IMG/VR virus record: IMGVR_UViG_3300034520_000260
Span: 1-24,560 of that record
Source: a virus
Direction: 5' to 3' (one strand)
Length of the DNA: 24,560 bases
The position numbers and the translations under genes were made by a program. Below, piece by piece: positions 21,265 to 24,560 of the stretch (positions are counted from its first letter, which is position 1; each line of letters opens with the position of its first letter). The notes under the pieces were generated by a model. That model was given only the letters and a program-made list of their open reading frames with translations. It had not been told where the DNA came from and ran no database searches.

Positions 21265-21788
21265 CCTTCAGGTTCTTCCTTTTTGGCTTTTGTGGATTCC
21301 TTCAGGCGCTCAAGGAGTTCACGGGTACGATCCACCACCACAGACTCCTGCCTTGTAATCTCCGTAGGCCTATCCAAGAGTAGGCGGGTGATCTCAACAA
21401 TATTACGGATATCACTCGTTGATTCAATCGGAACCGCCGCCCCAGGATCCCTCTCCACATCACTGAAATACTTCTGAACAGAAATATCAACAAGACGCAA
21501 CAAATTAGTTTGTTTCTCGATGAGGTACTCCTCAGCCTCCCTACTCAACCTCTCAGTAAGGCCACGTAACCGCTCCGCCTCCCTCAACTCATGCTGATAG
21601 ATACGATCAGCCCATTTAAACCGTGAAGACCAAGTATAAACCGTCTGGGGACTGTAACCAAACTTCTCCGCAACCTTCCTGATACTCCTCTCCCCACCAA
21701 GACTAAGGTAGTACTCGAAGGCTTTGCGTTGGATTGGGGTTTCCTTTTGATTCCCCTTGATCTTCTTTGATTTTTTTGGTTTTGTCAT
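21261..21788 (-). CDS. terS: Terminase small subunit
   Basis: The 175-residue protein recognises viral DNA for packaging and hands it to the large subunit. After a basic leader (TKPKKSKKIKGNQKETPIQR), residues 17-58 form a homeodomain-like helix-turn-helix (ERSIRKVAEKFGYSPQTVYT, WSSRFKWADRIYQHELREAE). Residues 70-115 form the long central helices of the oligomerisation core (LTERLSREAEEYLIEKQTNL, LRLVDISVQKYFSDVE). The C-terminal part (DIRNIVEITRLLLDRPTEIT) is the likely terL-binding region. This is the layout of SPP1 gp1-type small subunits. The start at 21788 follows 19 nt after the upstream stop. Confidence is high from motif order plus terL next door. Confidence 0.85.
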   Translation of the reverse strand: MTKPKKSKKIKGNQKETPIQRKAFEYYLSLGGERSIRKVAEKFGYSPQTVYTWSSRFKWADRIYQHELREAERLRGLTERLSREAEEYLIEKQTNLLRLVDISVQKYFSDVERDPGAAVPIESTSDIRNIVEITRLLLDRPTEITRQESVVVDRTRELLERLKESTKAKKEEPEG

Positions 21789-21807
21789 TGGTCTTTCACG
21801 CCTTGTT

Positions 21808-22101
21808 TTAGATTGTTTTGAGGAGTATGGCTAGGAGGAAGCCTATTATGCTGGATAGGGTTGTTAGGAAGATGTTGTTGAGTAGTTGGGTTTTGGCGCG
21901 GTGTTCTTCTTCGAGGGTCTGTTGGCGGGTGATGTATTCTTGGATTCGGTCGAGTTTCTGGTCTAGTTCGGTGATTTCGCGGCGTAGGGTTCCTTGGAGG
22001 TCCCTGATCTGGGTGACTAGTAGTGGGTGGGCTGGGCATGGCTCACCTGGTGGTTCTGGTATTCTCAGGTTTTGGAGTTCAGTTTTGGGTTTCATCGTCA
22101 T
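21808..22101 (-). CDS. Coiled coil plus C-terminal membrane anchor (XhlA/holin-associated type)
   Basis: The protein has 97 residues from the ATG at 22101; an ATG two codons later is also possible. The N-terminus is proline-rich (LRIPEPPGEPCPAHP). Residues 30-70 form a coiled coil (RDLQGTLRREITELDQKLDR, IQEYITRQQTLEEE). Residues 75-95 are one membrane helix (FLTTLSSIIGFLLAILL). Coiled coil followed by a tail anchor is typical of XhlA-like holin-associated proteins and of some Rz-like lysis proteins. It is in a run of four small membrane proteins before the terminase genes. It probably helps deliver or time the endopeptidase. The family is not proven by sequence. Confidence 0.6.
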   Translation of the reverse strand: MTMKPKTELQNLRIPEPPGEPCPAHPLLVTQIRDLQGTLRREITELDQKLDRIQEYITRQQTLEEEHRAKTQLLNNIFLTTLSSIIGFLLAILLKTI

Positions 22102-22252
22102 CGTTGTTGTTGTTTGGGTGTGGGCAGAGTAGGTTATAGAGTGTTATGATGATTGCGATGATGAGTGGTGCGTACTCAGTATAACCGAGGCTCTGGATTG
22201 CTTGTTGTAGTGGTTCGGGGTTTGTTGCTATGTATCCGAGGATTGGGGTTAT
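22079..22252 (-). CDS. Small membrane protein with no standard start codon
   Basis: An open frame follows the stop of the upstream gene in the overlapping arrangement ATAA (ATA at 22252). It reads ITPILGYIATNPEPLQQAIQ, SLGYTEYAPLIIAIIITLYN, LLCPHPNNNNDDDETQN and ends 23 nt inside the next gene. It has one clear membrane segment and an acidic Asn/Asp tail, and the sequence looks like a real protein. The frame contains no ATG, GTG or TTG at all. It would need a rare ATA start, re-initiation or frameshifting from the upstream gene, or has lost its start. It lies in a cassette of holin-like genes, so a holin or antiholin role is plausible. The listed start is the ATA. Confidence 0.4.
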   Translation of the reverse strand: MTPILGYIATNPEPLQQAIQSLGYTEYAPLIIAIIITLYNLLCPHPNNNNDDDETQN

Positions 22253-22473
22253 ATTGTGCGTATGAGTGTGATGATTATGGGGATGATCAGGGCTGTTAGG
22301 AGTATCATGGTGATTTTATGGTAGGCTTTGAGTGTTGCTATTTCTGCTTGGAGGTCTATTAGCATTTTATTGGTCTCCTTGATGTCGATGATGTCGTATT
22401 CAATGTTTTTCAGTCTTTCCTCGAGGCTTGTTATCCTCTCTTTTTGTATGCATCCATGTCCCTCTTTTGTCAT
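22249..22473 (-). CDS. XhlA-like protein: coiled coil and C-terminal membrane helix
   Basis: The protein has 74 residues from the ATG at 22473, which overlaps the TGA of the upstream gene as ATGA. The pattern is a short polar start (TKEGHGCIQKERIT), a coiled coil (SLEERLKNIEYDIIDIKETN, KMLIDLQAEIATLKAYHK) and a final membrane helix (MILLTALIIPIIITLI). This matches haemolysin XhlA-type proteins, which work with holins at lysis. An earlier in-frame ATG 48 bases upstream would add basic residues but overlaps the upstream gene, so the coupled start is preferred. Cys8 might attach lipid or pair with a partner, but this is not established. Confidence 0.65.
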   Translation of the reverse strand: MTKEGHGCIQKERITSLEERLKNIEYDIIDIKETNKMLIDLQAEIATLKAYHKITMILLTALIIPIIITLIRTI

Positions 22474-22607
22474 GTTGTTTCTCCTGGGCGGGCTATGTAT
22501 CCTGCGATGGCCCCGATACATGCAGAGCCTAATTCGTATTGTTTGAAGTATAAGGATATCATCCCCAATATTATCAGGCCTGTGAGTCCTAGTGCTTCAC
22601 GATCCAA
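22470..22607 (-). CDS. Holin-like small membrane protein
   Basis: The protein has 45 residues and starts at a TTG (22607) with a strong GAGGTGA ribosome binding site about 6 nt upstream. The sequence is mostly membrane: LGLTGLIILGMISLYF, a short KQYE loop, then LGSACIGAIAGYIAR with a small-residue face that could support hairpin packing. It ends PGETT and is coupled by ATGA to the XhlA-like gene. Two closely spaced helices in such a short protein resemble small phage holins. If so, it would form the membrane lesion through which the PeiW-type enzyme reaches the wall. The start choice is strong because of the ribosome binding site. Confidence 0.65.
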   Translation of the reverse strand: MDREALGLTGLIILGMISLYFKQYELGSACIGAIAGYIARPGETT

Positions 22608-22697
22608 TTTTTGTCACCTCAGTTCTCTCCTCATAATATGTATGTAACGTAGTCGGAACATCAACAGAGTTATTAGAGAATACTGCAAAACTGGTGG

Positions 22698-22916
22698 TTA
22701 AAGTAGGAGGCCCCAGGGTAAGTCCAATTTCACTCCACCAACATAACAACAAACACTTGACAGGACCAAACCACATGACCTGCAGCAAATATTATACTCA
22801 GAATCCAGCTCAAAATGGATACCTTCACATTCAGGGCATTTCTCCTCCTCACTCAAAAACAAATTATAATTATCATATACTTTGACCTGGAATATCCTGT
22901 AATCCTGCAAATTCAT
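22698..22916 (-). CDS. TFIIB-type zinc ribbon protein
   Basis: The 72-residue protein has a start overlapping the stop of the upstream cyclin-like gene (ATGA). Residues 27-52 match the zinc ribbon of archaeal TFB: Cys27-Pro-Glu-Cys30, an acidic middle (HFELDSEYNI), then Cys45-x2-Cys48 in CCRSCGLVL. In TFB this ribbon contacts RNA polymerase through the dock domain. No B-reader or linker follows. The last 20 residues (SVCCYVGGVKLDLPWGLLL) look unrelated and overlap another coding-like frame, so the true protein may have been shortened by recombination. Together with the upstream gene it makes a TFIIB in two pieces and in reverse order. A role in viral late transcription is inferred. Confidence 0.7.
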   Translation of the reverse strand: MNLQDYRIFQVKVYDNYNLFLSEEEKCPECEGIHFELDSEYNICCRSCGLVLSSVCCYVGGVKLDLPWGLLL

Positions 22917-23284
22917 CCCCTCACAACAGGGGATCTGCTACGATAATATCTGAGGAGATTCCTGAGGACAGTAGTGTACAATTTATAGTTAACATTGTAT
23001 TCCTTAAGGATAGTGTACCTGTCTATCCTTAGGGGATGGCCCGTTGATTCCTCCTTGATGAATACTGCAAGGGCCAATAAGACCTGTTCCATTGATGCGC
23101 GCTTATGTAATTGTTTGATCCCCACCCTCCGTGTTATGTAGAGTATTCTTTGTATGTCAGTCCTGTTGAGGTTGAGGTCTGCAGATATTGTCTCCAGGAA
23201 GAAGTAGTGTTGAGTATGTCTCCATTCACCATTAGAAGAATTATGCATATCATATCTTCGGTTTAAGGATTCACTTACTCCCAT
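22913..23284 (-). CDS. TFIIB/cyclin-like core domain protein
   Basis: The protein has 123 residues from the ATG at 23284; a TTG two codons earlier is less likely. From about residue 25 it resembles one cyclin repeat of archaeal TFB: HYFFLETISADLNLNRTDIQ, RILYITRRVGIKQLHKRAS, MEQVLLALAVFIKEESTG, and a final helix-turn-helix (DRYTILKEYNVNYKLYTTVL, RNLLRYYRSRSP). TFB has two such repeats, which bind TBP and the BRE element; only one is present here. A TATA-like TTTTTATAG at 23309-23317 lies some 27 nt before the start, so the mRNA is probably leaderless. It heads the late gene block. The best explanation is a viral transcription factor or a decoy of host TFB. Confidence 0.6.
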   Translation of the reverse strand: MGVSESLNRRYDMHNSSNGEWRHTQHYFFLETISADLNLNRTDIQRILYITRRVGIKQLHKRASMEQVLLALAVFIKEESTGHPLRIDRYTILKEYNVNYKLYTTVLRNLLRYYRSRSPVVRG

Positions 23285-23307
23285 ATACAAAAATAAAAAA
23301 GCATAGA

Positions 23308-23318
23308 CTATAAAAATT
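23308..23318 (-). promoter_or_regulatory. TATA box for the TFIIB-like cassette
   Basis: On the minus strand AATTTTTATAG lies about 27 nt upstream of the ATG at 23284. With the usual TATA-to-start distance, transcription would begin only a few bases before the ATG, giving a leaderless message. No ribosome binding site is seen, in agreement. This may be the lead promoter of the long late operon. Confidence 0.5.
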
Positions 23319-23347
23319 AGAGGTAGAATGAATTTTTATGGGGACTA

Positions 23348-23566
23348 TTAAATTAGATGTGATACTTGTTCCTCTGATATATATCTAAAGCTTTGAGGGG
23401 GCCTTATATTGTTTAAGGATAACTCCAGTGGAGGATCAAAAGGTTTTAACTCCTTGATGGGTATTGCATAACCTTTTTTAATACCGCGAAAATAATCAAA
23501 AAACTCCCCCTGCGTCAAACCGGATTCCTCGTGATAAAATTCCCATAGAGTCTGGGGGTACTCTCG
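23348..23566 (-). pseudogene. 5'-truncated ASCH/PUA-like domain gene remnant
   Basis: An open frame of 72 codons runs from the TGA at 23569 to a TAA at 23348. From TYPQ-type sequence on it reads LWEFYHEESGLTQGEFFDYF, RGIKKGYAIPIKELKPFD, PPLELSLNNIRPPQSFRYIS. This is the second half of an ASCH-domain (PUA-like, RNA-binding) protein; the G-Y-A-I and P-P-Q-S-F-R-Y motifs are typical. There is no start codon before a TTG at 23518, and the N-terminal half is missing. Its 5' end coincides with one copy of the 51-bp repeat (23552-23602), so the repeat region seems to have replaced or cut the gene. A short form from the TTG is possible but would lack most of the fold. Confidence 0.65.
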
Positions 23567-23602
23567 TCAATGTATGTACAAAGAGAAAAAGATGTATGTA
23601 CA
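23552..23602. repeat. 51-bp direct repeat, copy 1
   Basis: This 51-bp element is identical to 23677-23727. Each copy ends with two ATGTATGTACA sub-motifs spaced 22 bp apart, which is about two turns of DNA. It overlaps the 5' end of the ASCH remnant. It is part of the TGTACA regulatory block. Confidence 0.95.
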
Positions 23603-23727
23603 TCGGCGAAGGTATCCCTGGGGAGCTTTGTACAGTCGACTGTACATGCCCTGTACAGCTGTATGTACATGATGTGCTGGGGGTACTCTCGTCAATGTAT
23701 GTACAAAGAGAAAAAGATGTATGTACA
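23575..23727. promoter_or_regulatory. Cluster of eight TGTACA sites (operator or iteron block)
   Basis: TGTACA, itself a palindrome, occurs at 23575, 23597, 23629, 23641, 23652, 23664, 23700 and 23722 (first base), eight times in 153 bp. Two of them build a perfect 18-bp palindrome, TGTACAGTCGACTGTACA (23629-23646). Several share the longer form ATGTATGTACA. The block separates the early regulators from the TFIIB-like cassette and late genes. Repressor binding by an RHH dimer, or iterons for replication initiation, are the main options. No gene of normal composition uses this DNA. Confidence 0.85.
23677..23727. repeat. 51-bp direct repeat, copy 2
   Basis: Second identical 51-bp copy, 125 bp from the first. 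It lies 11 bp beyond the 3' end of the RHH/coiled-coil gene. Its outer TGTACA (23722-23727) falls between a TATA-like element (about 23735-23743, minus strand) and the expected transcription start near 23714. Confidence 0.95.
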
Positions 23728-23734
23728 AATAGAT

Positions 23735-23743
23735 AAATTTATA
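23735..23743 (-). promoter_or_regulatory. TATA-like element upstream of the TGTACA cluster
   Basis: The minus strand reads TTATAAATTTATC here, covering the stop codon of the upstream gene. Transcription would start near 23714 within 51-bp repeat copy 2, with a TGTACA box between TATA and start. This placement fits a repressible promoter that reads toward the ASCH remnant and TFIIB-like genes. Confidence 0.4.
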
Positions 23744-24203
23744 AGGAGACTCCCATATCTAAAAGTAACCTTAAAATCTCCTCTTCAGGAGCCCCATAGA
23801 TCCTACTAGCAATCTCTATCAGATCCTCACCACGATCATTAACAACCTCACTGGGGGAAACCATACCCTCTCTCTCCTCAAGTCTCTCCATAACAAACCT
23901 TGCAGCTTCCCTCACCTCCCTCATGGGTTCATCAACAGGCTCAGAAAACCTCTCTAACTCTCTTTTCAATCGATCCTCTTCCATATTCAATCTTTCCAAT
24001 TCTTTCTCTAATTCAATCTTCCTCTCAGATATCTCATCTAACTCTTCCCTGAGTGCTTTCAGATATAACTCTGGGATTATACCCTTATTCTTCCTGAGTA
24101 ACCTTGCAAAATATTCGATGGCATCAGCATAGGTGTACCTGCTTTTCTTAATAGTCTCCTTATCAACCCTTGAAACCCTGACATTTATTCGCGCGGTTTT
24201 CAT
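23739..24203 (-). CDS. RHH-type DNA-binding protein with long coiled coil
   Basis: The 154-residue protein starts by ATGA overlap with the upstream RHH gene. The N-terminus (MKTARINVRVSRVDKETIKK) has a beta strand followed by helices (YTYADAIEYFARLLRKN), consistent with a ribbon-helix-helix or related small DNA-binding domain. Residues 48-95 are a strongly heptad-patterned coiled coil (LREELDEISERKIELEKELE, RLNMEEDRLKRELERF). The C-terminal 55 residues are helical and acidic (REVREAARFVMERLEEREG, EDLIEIASRIYGAPEEEIL). The coiled coil would lengthen the dimer or form tetramers, allowing binding to spaced sites such as those directly downstream. The gene ends 11 bp before the 51-bp repeat and TGTACA cluster, which is the obvious candidate target. 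Confidence 0.7.
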   Translation of the reverse strand: MKTARINVRVSRVDKETIKKSRYTYADAIEYFARLLRKNKGIIPELYLKALREELDEISERKIELEKELERLNMEEDRLKRELERFSEPVDEPMREVREAARFVMERLEEREGMVSPSEVVNDRGEDLIEIASRIYGAPEEEILRLLLDMGVSL

Positions 24204-24484
24204 GGTGCTTCACTGTTTAAGACCCCTTTTAGCCTATTTTTCTCATGATATTCCCTTAATTTCTCCTTACTCTTCCTTTCATCCTCATCGTACTCTGACG
24301 CCATCCTTCTGAGGACTTCTCCCACAGGAATCTGTCGCATCAGTGAATAGATGCTCATTGTCTCCCTGAAGTAGTAGTTCATCTGGTTCATGAATAACTG
24401 CATGACCCTATCCAAGTCAACATCATTCTCCATGAAGAACTTGTATAGTTCATCGTCTACTCTTAAAGTCACTTTAACCTCCAA
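24200..24484 (-). CDS. Ribbon-helix-helix DNA-binding protein spanning the circle junction
   Basis: The protein has 94 residues from a TTG (24484) with a GGGGGG element 9 nt upstream. Residues 2-9 (EVKVTLRV) form the beta strand, followed by helix 1 (DDELYKFFMENDVDLDR) and helix 2 (VMQLFMNQMNYYFRETM), the RHH pattern. A charged helical tail (EYDEDERKSKEKLREYHEKN) follows. The first 17 codons are repeated at 1-51 because of the terminal identity. On the circle it follows the frame-disrupted small gene by 2 nt and is coupled by ATGA to the coiled-coil regulator. It is probably a transcription regulator of the early set. Confidence 0.8.
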   Translation of the reverse strand: MEVKVTLRVDDELYKFFMENDVDLDRVMQLFMNQMNYYFRETMSIYSLMRQIPVGEVLRRMASEYDEDERKSKEKLREYHEKNRLKGVLNSEAP

Positions 24485-24560
24485 GACTATTGGCCCCCCT
24501 CGTCATCTAATAATTTCTTTAGTGACATTATTGTAACAGCCACCAATGTCTCTGACTCCC
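24434..24560. repeat. Terminal direct repeat, copy 2 (circular closure)
   Basis: This is the second copy of the 127-base terminal identity, beginning inside the 5' part of the RHH gene at 24200-24484 and running through the end of the upstream small gene. On the circle it is the same DNA as bases 1-127, so genes touching 1-127 and 24434-24560 should be counted once. Confidence 0.95.

Noticed and set aside
21785-22039. 84-codon proline/threonine-rich minus-strand frame
   Set aside because: It overlaps the coiled-coil/membrane-anchor gene in another frame and has the biased composition of a shadow.
23552-23727. CRISPR array
   Set aside because: There are only two copies of the 51-bp repeat, the interval is itself full of the same short motif, and no Cas gene is present.
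23570-23809. 79-codon plus-strand frame through the TGTACA cluster
   Set aside because: Its protein is just the translated 51-bp repeats (MYVQREKDVCTS twice), with no gene-like composition outside them.

Overview
The window is a complete genome of a temperate tailed virus (Caudoviricetes-type) of a pseudomurein-walled methanogen, most likely Methanothermobacter or Methanobacterium. The host call rests on the lysis enzyme at 3955-4719, which has three pseudomurein-binding repeats and a Cys-His-Asp transglutaminase-like peptidase domain (PeiW/PeiP family). Archaeal TATA elements, AGG/AGA-rich coding and TFIIB-like genes agree with it. Bases 1-127 are identical to 24434-24560, so the molecule closes into a circle, or is terminally redundant, with a unit length of 24,433 bp. 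The repeat length is what a k=127 assembler overlap would leave. No rRNA, tRNA or CRISPR was seen.

Layout, following the minus strand, which carries nearly everything. (1) Integrase 2533-3741, with a palindrome over its promoter. (2) A control region at about 1980-2530: a plus-strand ribbon-helix-helix (RHH) repressor (2081-2254) faces the early operon, and a 24-bp direct repeat that includes the ribosome binding site and start codon of the first early gene flanks it. (3) Early operon 1966 -> 1, continuing through the junction to 24484 -> 23739: a histone-fold-like protein, several RHH or winged-helix DNA-binding proteins, a tiny membrane protein and one frame-disrupted gene. (4) A regulatory block 23552-23743 with eight TGTACA motifs and two identical 51-bp repeats, next to a 5'-truncated ASCH-domain remnant. 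(5) A two-gene cassette that looks like a split, reordered TFIIB: a cyclin-like core, then a zinc ribbon. (6) A holin-like/XhlA-like cassette 22607-21808. (7) Packaging and head genes 21788-15168: small and large terminase, portal, MuF-like protein, XkdF-like protease with a nested scaffold start, and major capsid. (8) Connector and tail genes 15154-4734, including a gpG/gpGT-type frameshift (A AAA AAG) and a 1101-residue tape measure. (9) The pseudomurein endopeptidase.

Two plus-strand additions interrupt the late block: a membrane protein with an N-terminal zinc ribbon (11142-11852), sitting between gpGT and the tape measure, and a possible 26-residue peptide at 18106-18186.

Working model (inference): the RHH proteins and the TGTACA operators set lysogeny or early control, the TFIIB-like pair may recruit host RNA polymerase to the late operon directly downstream of it, and replication must rely on the host because no polymerase, helicase, primase or Rep protein is recognisable.
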